A DNA stretch of 64,000 bases. Origin: Arthrospiribacter ruber. GTDB taxonomy: Bacteria > Bacteroidota > Bacteroidia > Cytophagales > Cyclobacteriaceae. The notes under the pieces are model-generated. The model worked only from the letters and a program-made list of their open reading frames with translations. It was not told the DNA's origin and ran no database searches. The stretch spans positions 248,001 to 312,000 of the forward strand of contig NZ_RPHB01000004.1 of assembly GCF_019343195.1 (NCBI RefSeq), written 5' to 3'. Below are positions 34,294 to 44,400 of the stretch, one piece after another (the stretch's first letter is position 1; every line of letters starts with the position of its first letter). Made by a program: the position numbers and the translations under genes.

Positions 34294-35805
34294 ATGAATG
34301 CATCGCTTGAGAAGCAAATAATAGATCAGGGAATGTCCCCTGAGAAAGCACAAGAACAATTGAATCATTTTAAAAACGGGTTTCCCTATTTGCCCATCGT
34401 GGAAGCAGCTACTCCGGGCAACGGGGTCTTGGCTTTGGATCAAAGTAAAATAGAAAAACTACAGGAAAGCTATCCTGATAAAGCTGCAAATAAAAAAGTA
34501 GTGAAGTTTGTCCCTGCCAGCGGTGCAGCATCGCGTATGTTCAAAGACCTTTTCGCATTTTTAGAAGGTGATGGAGATATCACCAAAAGCGCTTTTGTAC
34601 AGAAATTCATTGAGCACATAGAAAAGTTTGCCTTTTACAGAGATCTGGATCAAAGTCTGAAAAATTCAGGATCTAGTATCTCTGAAGCAATCAAAAATAA
34701 GGAATATCAAAAGATCGTGTCCCACCTGCTCAATGATGAAGGTCTCGGGTATGGACACTTGCCCAAAGGTTTGTTAAAGTTCCATCATTATGATGACCAC
34801 GACAGAACACCCACATACGAGCATTTTATAGAAGGAATTATGTATGGATTGGGAGAGGGAAATACCGTAAGGTTACATTTCACAGTGTCTCCCGAACATG
34901 AGTCAAAATTTAAAGAGGAAGTTGCCTCGATACAGCCCAAGTTGGAAAAAGAATTCGGGGTAAAGTTTGAAGTGTCCTATTCCCAGCAAAAAAAATCCAC
35001 CGACACCATAGCGGTCACTATGGACAACGAGCCTTTTGTGGAAGAAGATGGAAGTATTCTTTTCCGTCCGGCAGGTCATGGTGCATTGTTAGAAAATCTG
35101 GATGAGATAGATGCAGACCTGATTTACATTAAAAATATTGATAATGTAGTTCCTGATAGGCTCAAACCGACCACCAAGTCTTATAAAATTGCCATTGGAG
35201 GACTTTTATTGGAAATTCAAGAGGCGGTTTTTGAAGCCCTGAAAGGCCTTACAGCATTTCCTGATGAAGAAAGTTTGAAAAAAGCAGCAGCAACTTTTAC
35301 AGATAAACTAGGCGGAAAAATGCCTTCAAAATACTCTGAACTTCCCTATGAAGAAAAGGTAAAATACCTAAAGCAGAGATTGAACCGACCATTACGCGTC
35401 TGTGGAATGGTGAAAAATACGGGAGAACCTGGCGGTGGTCCATTCTGGGTAAGCGAAGATGATGGTTCTGTGAGTTTGCAGATTGCTGAGACGGCACAGA
35501 TAGATTTGAGTGATGCCAGCCAAAAGACAATCATGCAGGAATCTACTCACTTTAATCCAGTAGACTTGGCATGTGCTACCAAGGATTTCGAAGGCAATAA
35601 GTTTGATCTATTGAAATTCAGGGACATGAGAACAGGATTTATCACTGAAAAATCGAAAAGTGGCAGAGAACTAAAAGCACTGGAACTGCCAGGGCTTTGG
35701 AATGGTGCCATGGCCGGTTGGAATACAGTTTTTGTGGAAGTACCTTTGATTACTTTCAACCCTGTGAAAACCGTCAATGACCTCCTTCGGGATGAACATC
35801 AATGA
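34294..35805 (+). CDS. DUF4301-family protein, possible nucleotidyltransferase fold
   Basis: 503 residues, full length for DUF4301. The N-terminal part has KFVPASGAASRMFK (71-84). HFTVSPEHESKF (195-206) and SYSQQKKSTDTIAV (229-242) follow, then RPAGHGALLENL (258-269) and YIKNIDNV (278-285). This order resembles that of UDP-sugar/UDP-GlcNAc pyrophosphorylases: nucleotide-binding G-x-x-x-R-M loop, TSP-like turn, Gln-rich strand, G-N/H-G loop and NIDN metal-Asp segment. I infer a GT-A-type nucleotidyltransferase-like fold. The C-terminal half (FNPVDLACATKDFEGNKFD) is family-specific and unassigned. No substrate can be named, and the gene stands alone. Confidence 0.8.
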   Translation: MNASLEKQIIDQGMSPEKAQEQLNHFKNGFPYLPIVEAATPGNGVLALDQSKIEKLQESYPDKAANKKVVKFVPASGAASRMFKDLFAFLEGDGDITKSAFVQKFIEHIEKFAFYRDLDQSLKNSGSSISEAIKNKEYQKIVSHLLNDEGLGYGHLPKGLLKFHHYDDHDRTPTYEHFIEGIMYGLGEGNTVRLHFTVSPEHESKFKEEVASIQPKLEKEFGVKFEVSYSQQKKSTDTIAVTMDNEPFVEEDGSILFRPAGHGALLENLDEIDADLIYIKNIDNVVPDRLKPTTKSYKIAIGGLLLEIQEAVFEALKGLTAFPDEESLKKAAATFTDKLGGKMPSKYSELPYEEKVKYLKQRLNRPLRVCGMVKNTGEPGGGPFWVSEDDGSVSLQIAETAQIDLSDASQKTIMQESTHFNPVDLACATKDFEGNKFDLLKFRDMRTGFITEKSKSGRELKALELPGLWNGAMAGWNTVFVEVPLITFNPVKTVNDLLRDEHQ

Positions 35806-35948
35806 TTGAATGAAAAATAGAAAAATTCTTTTGCTGAAAGTGTAAGAACCACTAATCAACTTTTGAAGTATCTATCATTCCTATATCAGATTTGGGTAGT
35901 GAATTTAGCTTTTCTCATTACCGTGTATCACAAATTTCCCTCAATCAT

Positions 35949-35981
35949 TCCCCGCCTGAATCATTTTTGGCGGGGATTTTT
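35949..35981 (+). terminator. Terminator-like hairpin downstream of DUF4301
   Basis: Perfect 8-bp stem TCCCCGCC/GGCGGGGA with a 12-nt loop, followed by five T. It lies about 145 nt after the DUF4301 stop. Apart from this hairpin, nothing else is seen in the 311-nt gap (35806-36116). Confidence 0.65.
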
Positions 35982-36116
35982 GAATGGTGCCCTTATTCAT
36001 GGCTTATTTGCCTAAGAGCTTGCTCAATCTCTTCTCCTGATATGTTTTTTACTTTTTATCTACATCAAAACTCATTTTAAAAATGTTGAAAATCACTCCA
36101 AACCAAAAAATATCCT

Positions 36117-37031
36117 TTAATCAAAATGCTGTTTTTGAACTTGTTCTTTAAGGTATTCTTTCAACTCCTCGCCCTCTAATACCTCTACTTCACCCGGAAG
36201 TCCTAAAATAAATCTTGCCAGTCCGGGCAATTGGGGCACCTCTCCTTCGAAAAAATACAGTTTCCGGTTTTTCACATAAGTATGTGGCTTGGCATCCGGA
36301 AATTCCTCGATCATCAATTGGTAAGCTTTTTTGCTCAACTTAAGTTTGACGGCAAACTGGCTTTTGCCCGAAAAACCAAATAATCCCGGCTCCAGCTTTT
36401 GATGCAGTGACTGATGCTTCATAGGTTTGGAAGTAAGTTGCACCTCTCCTATTCTCTCGATTTTGAAAATTTTCATCTCCTTGGATTCTACCTCCAGCGC
36501 GTAAATGGCATCATAATTTTTGTTGAACTGAACCGGTTCAATGAGACGGTCGGACACTGAATCCGAACTGAGAGAATAATAATCCTTAAGATAGACTTGA
36601 TTATTGTCCTTGATGGCCCTGGAAAGCATGTCCACAAACCTGCCCAAGCGCGCATTGAAAAGCTGATTGACGCTCTGATTGAAATCTGAGCGGATGTTGA
36701 TCTTTTTAAGAATGGAATCTTTAAGCAGGTTTTTGTCAGAAGATTTCCCCAATTTTTCATTGATCAGTAGGATTTCTTCCTCACTGAAGGTGCCATAGGC
36801 ATATTCATCTGGACTGCCTACCTTATCTACCAGCCTGAATTTGCCATGCTTTTTCTCTATATCAAACCCAAGCGCCTCCAGCAATTTAAAATACCGGTAA
36901 ATGGTCCTCGTATCTGTCTCCAGAGTCTCAGCCAGTTTATGTACATTCTTACCTATATTGGACTTAAGAAGGTTAATCAGCTTGAAAACCCTTAAAATTT
37001 TTTGTTGCTCGATGGTATTTGCCTTTGCCAT
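36117..37031 (-). CDS. HTH/WYL-domain transcriptional regulator
   Basis: 304 residues. The N-terminal winged helix (QQKILRVFKLINLLKSNIGK and ETDTRTIYRYFKLLEALGFD) is DNA-binding. The rest fits a WYL-type sensor layout: a beta-barrel segment (NKNYDAIYALEVESKEMKIF, then IERIGEVQLTS) without the literal W-Y-L, and a C-terminal WYL_C-like domain (VKLKLSKKAYQLMIEEFPDA) with PGLARFILGLPGEVEVLEG. Such proteins sense small ligands, including nucleotides, and regulate nearby or defence genes. It is divergent from the polytopic glycosyltransferase with 47 nt between the starts, which makes that gene the first candidate target. Confidence 0.85.
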   Translation of the reverse strand: MAKANTIEQQKILRVFKLINLLKSNIGKNVHKLAETLETDTRTIYRYFKLLEALGFDIEKKHGKFRLVDKVGSPDEYAYGTFSEEEILLINEKLGKSSDKNLLKDSILKKINIRSDFNQSVNQLFNARLGRFVDMLSRAIKDNNQVYLKDYYSLSSDSVSDRLIEPVQFNKNYDAIYALEVESKEMKIFKIERIGEVQLTSKPMKHQSLHQKLEPGLFGFSGKSQFAVKLKLSKKAYQLMIEEFPDAKPHTYVKNRKLYFFEGEVPQLPGLARFILGLPGEVEVLEGEELKEYLKEQVQKQHFD

Positions 37032-37078
37032 AATGAAGATTTAAAGCCAAAAGATAGTACATTTAAGCATCAACTTAA

Positions 37079-38656
37079 TTGCAATTGACACATAATGTCC
37101 CAAAATCATTCTGGCATGAACCCTCATTTTTGAGTGGCCTCTTCTTCCTTTTCCTCTATTGGTGGTTGGGATATGACGGGATTACTTTTACGGACGATGT
37201 TACCTACCTGAAATTTGGCAAAAGCTTTTGGAGCGAAGAGCCTTTTCCCGATAACAGCTTATTTGGTCATAGGTGGGGCGCATATTTGGTTTCTGGATGG
37301 CTTACATACCTATTTGGATTTTCTGATCGTATAGGTTCATTGGCTTCACTACTTTTTGTGTATGCCACCTTTATCCTGCTTTATAGAGAAGTGGCAGGGC
37401 AAAAAGAGCGAATTTGGTTTACCCTTTTTTTCTGCTCCCATGTGTTTATGCTGCACTTCATCAATAAAGTTTATCCTGATACTTTACTGGCATTTTGGAT
37501 ATGCCTATTGGTGGTCTCACTTTCCAAAAGACATCAATATCCGCTAGTTATGGCCATCTTAGCGGCTATATGTTTCATTGTGGGTTTTTCCACCAAAGAA
37601 TTGATGGTGTATATGATCCCCATGCCAATACTACTTTTCATATTTGATTGGAAGGTAAAAAATAAGTTGACTTATCATGCCTATTTTACTTTAAGTTCTT
37701 TTGCAGTATTGATGATCTATTTTATTTCCTATCAGTTAATTATGGGAGATTTTCTTGCAAGGTTTAGAACATTGGATGAGGGGTACTACATTTCAGAATA
37801 CACCTTTGCAGACAAAGGAACGGAAGTCATGCTCGCCCGTCTGACGTATCTTCCTTTGATTACTTTTGTGGAGCGATCGTATTGGATTTGGCTTGTTTTG
37901 GCTGTCCCGGGGATCATTAAAGCACTTCAAACAAAAGCCAGTTTCTTCCTTGAAATGGGTCTTGCATTACTGAGCTTATTGCTATGCTTTTGGTTTATGA
38001 GCACCAGCCTCGGCTTTTACAATCCTATTCACCTCAACCCAAGGCACCTTATTATTCTGATACCACCTGCAAGTGTTTTGATCGCCTATGGTTCGGACAG
38101 ATGGAAGAAATACAAAACCCCTTTACTCTTTCTATTTATTTTGGGCTTGACGATCAGCTTACTTATAAATGATTGGAAAATGGGAGCATATCTTGCGGCA
38201 TTTACGCTTGTTTTTTTTATGGTACTCAATAAAAAAAAATCGGTATGGGCAATCTTAGTTTTTCTGATCATACCTGTGAATTACAGCATCTATTACCAGT
38301 ACCAAAACAAGAATTACACTCATTTCAAATCAACTTTAAATAAAGAAATACAAAAAAATGATAATCAGAATATAATATATATCAATTCATTTGTTTTTTT
38401 TGGAAAAAACTGGATCATATCTTCTTCAAAAAGTGAAGGAGACGCACTGAAAAACATTGAGACAGTTCAAGAGGAAGAAATGAAAAACAGCAGTTCATTT
38501 CGCTTGCTTGTATACAAATACTACCTTCACGCTTACCCGGAGGAAGCTGAATTTTTAAAGGAATTTCAACACCTGGCCAAAGAGCTGGGTTTTGAGGAAG
38601 AGCTGGTACAGGAGGACTGTTGGATCAAAATCAGTAAATTTCAAAAAAGACCCTGA
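37079..38656 (+). CDS. Polytopic PMT/GT39-like glycosyltransferase
   Basis: 525 residues, assigned from a TTG because no in-frame ATG precedes the first membrane helix; a second TTG 6 nt on is equally possible. About eleven or twelve transmembrane helices are visible. The first extracytoplasmic loop has the acidic YDGITFTDDVTYLKFG, where the Asp pair matches the catalytic D/DD of GT39/ArnT/PMT proteins, then GHRWGAYLVSGWL. HLNPRHLIILIPPA lies in a late helix. A C-terminal soluble tail of about 110 residues is charged. It would move sugar from a polyprenyl-phosphate donor to an acceptor on the outside. The start is uncertain. Confidence 0.75.
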   Translation: MQLTHNVPKSFWHEPSFLSGLFFLFLYWWLGYDGITFTDDVTYLKFGKSFWSEEPFPDNSLFGHRWGAYLVSGWLTYLFGFSDRIGSLASLLFVYATFILLYREVAGQKERIWFTLFFCSHVFMLHFINKVYPDTLLAFWICLLVVSLSKRHQYPLVMAILAAICFIVGFSTKELMVYMIPMPILLFIFDWKVKNKLTYHAYFTLSSFAVLMIYFISYQLIMGDFLARFRTLDEGYYISEYTFADKGTEVMLARLTYLPLITFVERSYWIWLVLAVPGIIKALQTKASFFLEMGLALLSLLLCFWFMSTSLGFYNPIHLNPRHLIILIPPASVLIAYGSDRWKKYKTPLLFLFILGLTISLLINDWKMGAYLAAFTLVFFMVLNKKKSVWAILVFLIIPVNYSIYYQYQNKNYTHFKSTLNKEIQKNDNQNIIYINSFVFFGKNWIISSSKSEGDALKNIETVQEEEMKNSSSFRLLVYKYYLHAYPEEAEFLKEFQHLAKELGFEEELVQEDCWIKISKFQKRP

Positions 38657-38657
38657 A

Positions 38658-39527
38658 TTACCTTCTTTTACCTGTAGCAAAAACCCTGTTCACATTGAAG
38701 CCCAAGCGAAATTCTTCTCCCGGAACACCATTTCCGGCAGCCAACAGATATTGATCATTTAGTGCCTGTGAAGTCACAAAATACATCTGAAACACATGTC
38801 CCCCTGCCTCTAAATCAATCCCCACTCCAAGATTGCTTCTAAGATCAGAGTTCAAGTTAGGGATATATTGCAAGGTGATGGAAGATTTTCCTGTAATCTT
38901 AAACTTTCCACTAAAACCCAGAGCTAGGTATAAGTTTTGATCTCCTTCGATCAGGAATATTGGATTGGGATCGGTAAAGTAAGCCATCATGGGACTTACC
39001 TGCAGACTGATTTTGTCCGAAAATCTCCGTGCCGCCATCAGCTGAAAGGCATAGCTAGTTCTCTCCATGAAGTTTGGATTGGCTTCATTCAAAAACTGAT
39101 AATTTGACGAATTTACACCGGCGGCACCCATCAGAGAAACAGAGAGGGGCATTTTATCATTTTGTGTTTGCTTCAAGAGATGGTACCTTCCGTATAAGTT
39201 GTACATTTTGTCCCTGCTCTGACGGGACATACCAAGGGAAAACCTGTCATTGAATCCATACTCAAAACTGAATTGGATATTGGCACCATTATCCAGACCA
39301 AAAAGGTTCTGTATACCTCCATCCAAAGTCCCAAAGGTATGCATAATGGCAAAATGCAAGGTTTTCTCATCTACAGGTTCCACCGTGAAAAGATTGATAC
39401 TTCTAGGGGCATGAAAAATCAGGTCTACTTCCTGACTTTCATTCGCAGGTTTTCTTTCTAATTGGGCAATTGAGCCTGAAACAAAGGCAAAAGTCAACAA
39501 TAGGGTGATCAGCAACTTTCTCATCAT
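38658..39527 (-). CDS. DUF5777-type beta-barrel protein
   Basis: 289 residues with a signal peptide (KLLITLLLTFAFVSGSIAQ). Many amphipathic strands follow, such as NLFTVEPVDEKTLHFAIMHT, IQFSFEYGFNDRFSLGMSRQ, SLMGAAGVNSSNY and SSITLQYIPNLNSDL. It ends EEFRLGFNVNRVFA. The pattern fits an outer-membrane beta-barrel of the DUF5777 family. Function is unknown. It is the last gene of an operon with YceI-like and Rieske-type proteins; its start overlaps the YceI-type stop by 4 nt. It converges on the GT39-like gene with one base between the stops. Confidence 0.75.
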   Translation of the reverse strand: MMRKLLITLLLTFAFVSGSIAQLERKPANESQEVDLIFHAPRSINLFTVEPVDEKTLHFAIMHTFGTLDGGIQNLFGLDNGANIQFSFEYGFNDRFSLGMSRQSRDKMYNLYGRYHLLKQTQNDKMPLSVSLMGAAGVNSSNYQFLNEANPNFMERTSYAFQLMAARRFSDKISLQVSPMMAYFTDPNPIFLIEGDQNLYLALGFSGKFKITGKSSITLQYIPNLNSDLRSNLGVGIDLEAGGHVFQMYFVTSQALNDQYLLAAGNGVPGEEFRLGFNVNRVFATGKRR

Positions 39528-40069
39528 TTCTTCTTCAGTTTGGCCTTGATAGTGACAGTCTGTTCTTCAGACAGTTCATAAAACATTACTTTAGGTATAT
39601 CTATTTTGTAATCGCCAAGCAATACCTTGAATTCTGCTTCTAGTTCCAAGAAACTATCATTTAATTTTCTGATTTTCCCAGGAACTTCGATTTCCCTCTC
39701 AACTCCATGAATCTTGAATTTCCCTTTTGCAGTTACATTTCTTGATTCACCTTGCTTCAACTCAGGGCCTTCGGCTATTTTCCCTGTAAATTCGGCATAA
39801 GGAAACTTGTTAGTTTCGAGATAATTCTCCCTCATGTGCCTATCTCTCAAACCTATTCCTGTTTTAAGGGTATTAAGGTCAATGTAAAAGTCCAAAAGAT
39901 TTTTGTTAAGATCCACAAGACCCTGAAGCTTATTGGATTTTCCTTCAAACTCATTCATTGGAGCTTTGGAAAGAAAAACTACTGATCCATCTTCAGTAAG
40001 AAACTCTTGACCGAAAACATTTGTAGAACAAAATATTAATACAAAAAGAAGATTAATGAAATGTCTCAT
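39524..40069 (-). CDS. YceI-family periplasmic protein
   Basis: 181 residues with a signal peptide (FINLLFVLIFCSTNVFGQ). The YceI lipocalin-like barrel shows in NKLQGLVDLNKNLLDFYIDL, GIGLRDRHMRENYLETNKFP and the strand pattern GKFKIHGVEREIEVPGK. YceI proteins bind isoprenoids or quinone-like lipids in the periplasm. Middle gene of the Rieske-YceI-DUF5777 operon, with 4-nt overlaps at both ends. Confidence 0.85.
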   Translation of the reverse strand: MRHFINLLFVLIFCSTNVFGQEFLTEDGSVVFLSKAPMNEFEGKSNKLQGLVDLNKNLLDFYIDLNTLKTGIGLRDRHMRENYLETNKFPYAEFTGKIAEGPELKQGESRNVTAKGKFKIHGVEREIEVPGKIRKLNDSFLELEAEFKVLLGDYKIDIPKVMFYELSEEQTVTIKAKLKKK

Positions 40070-40563
40070 GAGACATTTACGGTTAAAGTCCTTCCTTCTA
40101 CATTTGCTGGAAATGTCCTGAGAGGTGTCAGGGCCGGTCCCTGTAAAACTGCTCCATCATTGGAAAACCTGGAACCGTGACAGCTGCATATAAAGACATC
40201 ATTGTTGTAGGACCAATTTCTATCACATCCCGAATGGGTACAGACGGAGGTAAGGGCATTGAAGCGGCCACCACCAACATTCACGATCAACGCACGCGCT
40301 TCAATTACAAGTGCCCAACCTCCTGCCCTGTCCAGAGCTTCCGCTCTATCAAGATCTACTGTTATAATGTTATTTGCAAAAGTGATGGCGTTTCCACCAT
40401 TCTCGGGTGGATTGTCATTCATCATTGGCTCTTCATCTTCTGAGCAAGAGGTGAAAAATCCTATGCCGAACATTGACATTATGGCGACGGAGCCTGATTT
40501 TTTCAGAAAGTCTCTTCTTTGAGAAGAGAGCTGTCCACTTTTGATTGTTGGGATTCCTTTCAT
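40066..40563 (-). CDS. Tat-exported Rieske [2Fe-2S] lipoprotein
   Basis: 165 residues. A Tat-type RR (16-17, in SSQRRDFLKKSG) is followed by a hydrophobic segment and a lipobox Cys (C40, in GFFTSC). The Rieske cluster ligands are C108 and H110 (CTHSGC) and C126 and H129 (CSCHGSRF), with C113 and C128 as the expected disulphide. It is first in the operon, ahead of a YceI-type lipid-binding protein and a beta-barrel. Together they look like an envelope electron-transfer or redox unit, but the partner oxidoreductase is not encoded here. The cluster and export signals are clear. Confidence 0.9.
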   Translation of the reverse strand: MKGIPTIKSGQLSSQRRDFLKKSGSVAIMSMFGIGFFTSCSEDEEPMMNDNPPENGGNAITFANNIITVDLDRAEALDRAGGWALVIEARALIVNVGGGRFNALTSVCTHSGCDRNWSYNNDVFICSCHGSRFSNDGAVLQGPALTPLRTFPANVEGRTLTVNVS

Positions 40564-40696
40564 GGTTACATGTACGAGTGAGGTGTGATCTCCAGATTAT
40601 CTGAATTCTCAAAAAAAGAAACATGTAATACAAATCATTGTTTTTGCCTGTAAATGAACTGAAAAATTTTGAGTTCAAATATGGAAAAAACGAGAA

Positions 40697-41251
40697 TCAA
40701 AAATGCTTTCTATTCAAAATTTCACTCATCACCACAGCATCTTTCACAGTTTCAGGGTTTTTCAAAAGAGACTTATACCTGTTGACCTGTACTTTATCCT
40801 CCAACTCCTCTACTTCAATGGAAGCTTTCAACCCTTCCAATTCTGCATCTAAGGAAACCTGCTCATCAAGTGTTTTTAGCTTTGGTTTGTCCTGTGCCTT
40901 TACTTCACCCTGAAACTTTTGAAACGCTTTGGGCTGATTAGCCACCGGTCTTTCATAGTTTCTTTCTTCATACACAGGTTCCGGAGTTCTTCGCTCAATT
41001 TTTCTTTCTTGTCTTTGGGCTTGATCTTCTAGCGTCTCGCCCTGACCTGATTGTTCCAGATCACGTTCCCGCTCTTTTTGTCCTTCCCTGATTTCTTTAA
41101 GGAGATCTTCGAAAGAAGTCTGTCTGCGGGGTCTTTCGTCCTGTGGAGCACTTGGTTCATCTATATCTTCCGGACCTTTTCCTTTTTTGAGGGCAGTGTA
41201 GATAAAGTAGATAATTATGGCAATGATATAAATGATATTCCCTGCGTCCAT
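40697..41251 (-). CDS. Membrane-anchored, charged hypothetical protein
   Basis: 184 residues. One N-terminal membrane helix (GNIIYIIAIIIYFIYTALKK) is followed by a long, highly charged and Gln-rich soluble part. Examples are FEDLLKEIREGQKERERDLE, EDQAQRQERKIERR and a helical end VNRYKSLLKNPETVKDAVVM. The soluble part is predicted to be cytoplasmic and partly disordered or coiled-coil. I recognise no family beyond Bacteroidota conserved hypotheticals. It stands alone, about 130 nt upstream of the Rieske operon in the same direction. Confidence 0.65.
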   Translation of the reverse strand: MDAGNIIYIIAIIIYFIYTALKKGKGPEDIDEPSAPQDERPRRQTSFEDLLKEIREGQKERERDLEQSGQGETLEDQAQRQERKIERRTPEPVYEERNYERPVANQPKAFQKFQGEVKAQDKPKLKTLDEQVSLDAELEGLKASIEVEELEDKVQVNRYKSLLKNPETVKDAVVMSEILNRKHF

Positions 41252-41483
41252 AGTAAAATTTTGATGTTAAATATACACAATAATCTTTTGTACGAAAATT
41301 TTAAAATATTGCTTATTTAAATTCAAGGACTGATTAATTGTTTCAAAAAGCAAGCAAATTTCAAATAAAATCAATCTGGTATTCAGAATAAACCATTGAT
41401 ATTCAAAGCCCTTTTTACATTCACTTGGTTAATTTACCAATTGGATTAATTTTGTTCGATAATCCATTTCAATTTGCTGTAGG

Positions 41484-44400
41484 ATGCTGCTGAGTAAGCT
41501 AGAGATAAAAGGTTTTAAAAGTTTTGGAGACCGTATGGTGATCCATTTTGACAAAGGAATTACTGGAGTCGTAGGGCCAAATGGCTGTGGTAAATCAAAT
41601 GTGGTCGATGCCATACGCTGGGTCTTGGGAGAACAAAAGACCAGGATGCTGCGCTCAGATAAAATGGAGAATGTGATTTTCAACGGTACCAAAAACCGTA
41701 AGCCTACCAATTTGGCCGAAGTATCCCTAACTTTTGAAAACACCAAAAACCTACTGCCCACAGAGTTCACCCATGTCACCATCACACGGAGGTATTACAG
41801 AAGTGGTGAAAGTGAATACCTTCTTAATGGCATAGCATGCCGATTGAAGGACATCACTAACCTTTTTATGGACACGGGAATCAACTCCAATTCCTACGCC
41901 ATCATCGAACTGAAGATGATTGATGAGCTTCTCAATGACAAAAACAACTCAAGAAGAGACCTTTTCGAGGAGGCGGCAGGAATTTCCAAATTTAAGACCA
42001 GAAAAAAGGAAACATTGCGGAAGCTCGAGGATACCGATGCTGATCTCGAAAGGGTCGAAGATGTGCTCTATGAAATTGAAAAAAACCTCAAAAGCCTGGA
42101 AAAACAAGCCAGGCAAACCGCCAAGTATTTTGAAATCAAAAAAGAGTACAAAGAAGCATCCATCAATCTTGCCAAAAAATCGGTCAGCAGACAAAGTGAG
42201 TCACTGATTTCCATCCATAAAAAAATAGAACTGGAAAATGACAAGAAACTGGAAATCAATACAAAAATCGCAGAAAAAGAAGCTTTGCTTGAAAATGCAA
42301 AAGCCGATCTGATCCAAAAGGAAAAACTGCTCTCCTCAAGGCAAAGAACCCTGAATGAGCATGTGAATAAAATCCGGCAATTTGAAAGTGACAAAAAAAT
42401 CAAAAACGAAAGGTTGCGGTTTTTGGAAGACAGAGCCCAGAAACTCCGTGAACAAATAGAAATTGACCGAAAGTCAAATGACAGGGCAGGATTCAGCATC
42501 AGGTCATTGGAGCAGGAAGTAGAAAGTGCCAAAAAGCAACTTGCCGAAAAAGAGTTTATAGTAGAGGAATTGAGAAGGGACTACGAGTCCAAGAAATTCC
42601 AACTGAATGACCTTCAGGAAAAACAAAAAAATGCCAACCGCTCTTACGCTGAGAAGAAAGACAAGGTATATCAACTCTCCAAAGATCAGGAAATAAAACA
42701 GATTCAGCTTAGCACACTCAAGCAGGAACTTGAAAAAACCGCTTCAGATGACAATTCCCAAGAGGCCAGTCTGGCTGATTTTGAGGAAAAAATCGTAATC
42801 CTCAAAGATGAACTGGACATTCATACAGAAAAGCTGAATTCACTCAAATCCAAAGAAGAGGATCAGTCCCAAAAAATCGAAGAAACCAACCGCATCATTG
42901 AAATGATCCGGGAAGAGGTGACGCAGCTTTCCAGAAAATTGGATGCCAAGCAAAATGAATTCAACCTCACCAAATCATTGGTGGAAAACCTTGAAGGCTT
43001 TCCTGAAGCCATCAAATTTCTTAAGAAAAATTCCTCTTGGGGAAAAGATACTCCCCTTCTCTCCGACATTCTGACCACAGAGGACAAATTCAGGGTAACG
43101 ATAGAAAACTACCTGGAAGGCTATATGAACTACTATGTGGTAGAGACAGAGGAACAGGCCATTTCTGCGGTCAACCTTTTGAGCGATGCAGCGAAAGGAA
43201 AAGCCAACTTTTTCGTATTGGAGCATTTCAAGAAGTTTCAACCCACGCAAACCAAGCTTTTCCCAAATGCCATTCCAGCCACGGAAATAATCGAATATGA
43301 TGAAAAATACGGGAAATTGATCAGCTTCATTCTGGACAATACCTACATCGTCAAGGGAGAATACAAGGATTTTCCAGAGGACAGCAGCGCAATTTTCATC
43401 ACTGAAAGTGGAAAATTCACTAAGAGGAAATTCAGCATTTCAGGAGGTTCTGTCGGTCTTTTTGAAGGTAAAAGGATAGGTCGGGCCAAAAACCTGGAAA
43501 AACTTGAAAAAGAAATCAAGGATCTCAACAAAAAAGTATCCGGGACAAGATCCAATCTGGATACCAAGATAACTGATCTTCTCAAACTCAAGGAAGTGAG
43601 TTACAAAAAGGAAATCGAACAACTTCAACAAGAGATCAATGAAGTCAATCAGCAATATGTATCCATCAGAACCAAGAAGGAACAGCTTGCCGAATTGCTG
43701 GATTCCAATGCCAATAAAAAAGAGGATATTCTGGAAAAAATCGAAAACCTACAATCCAGTTTGGAAGAAATAGGACCATCGCTAGAAGAAGAGAGATCAG
43801 CTTTTGAAGCTGTAGAACAAGAACAGGAACAGCTTAACAGCATACTGGAAGAAGAAAGTGAAGAGTTGAGTAAGAGATCTCAGGCATTCAACCAGGAAAA
43901 TATACTTTACCATCAGCAGGTCAACCGGGTCAATAGCCTTACCCAGGAAATAGAATTCAAGAAATCGGCATTCGAAAGCAGTAAGGAAAGAATAGAAAAG
44001 TCCCAAAATGAACTTTCGGTCACAGATCAGGAAGTCCGCTCTCTGATCGACAACAATGAAATCAAAGACGATGAACTGATAGAGTTATACTCAGAAAAAG
44101 AAGGCATAGAAAAAGGTGTCAATGAAGCTGAAAAAGACTATTATGCTCTTCGTGGAGAAATAGATACCGCCGACAAGCAAATCAGAGAGCTACAAAAAAG
44201 CAAAGAATCCCTTGACACCCTGATTCAGGAGATGCAGCAGACCATGAATGAGGTAAAACTCAAGCTGGCAAGTCTAAAGGAACGCCTGAGTGTGGAATTT
44301 GAAATTGACCTCGATCATCTCATGGAGGAAAATCCGGAAGTGGATGCCGAATATCTGGAATTGAATGAGGAAGATATCAGAAGTATTGTCCAGAAAGCCA

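Noticed and set aside
42068-44006. Long reading frames opposite smc
   Set aside because: Shadow frames of a Lys/Glu/Leu-rich coiled coil read on the other strand; composition is Ser/Leu/Phe-rich as expected of an antisense artefact.
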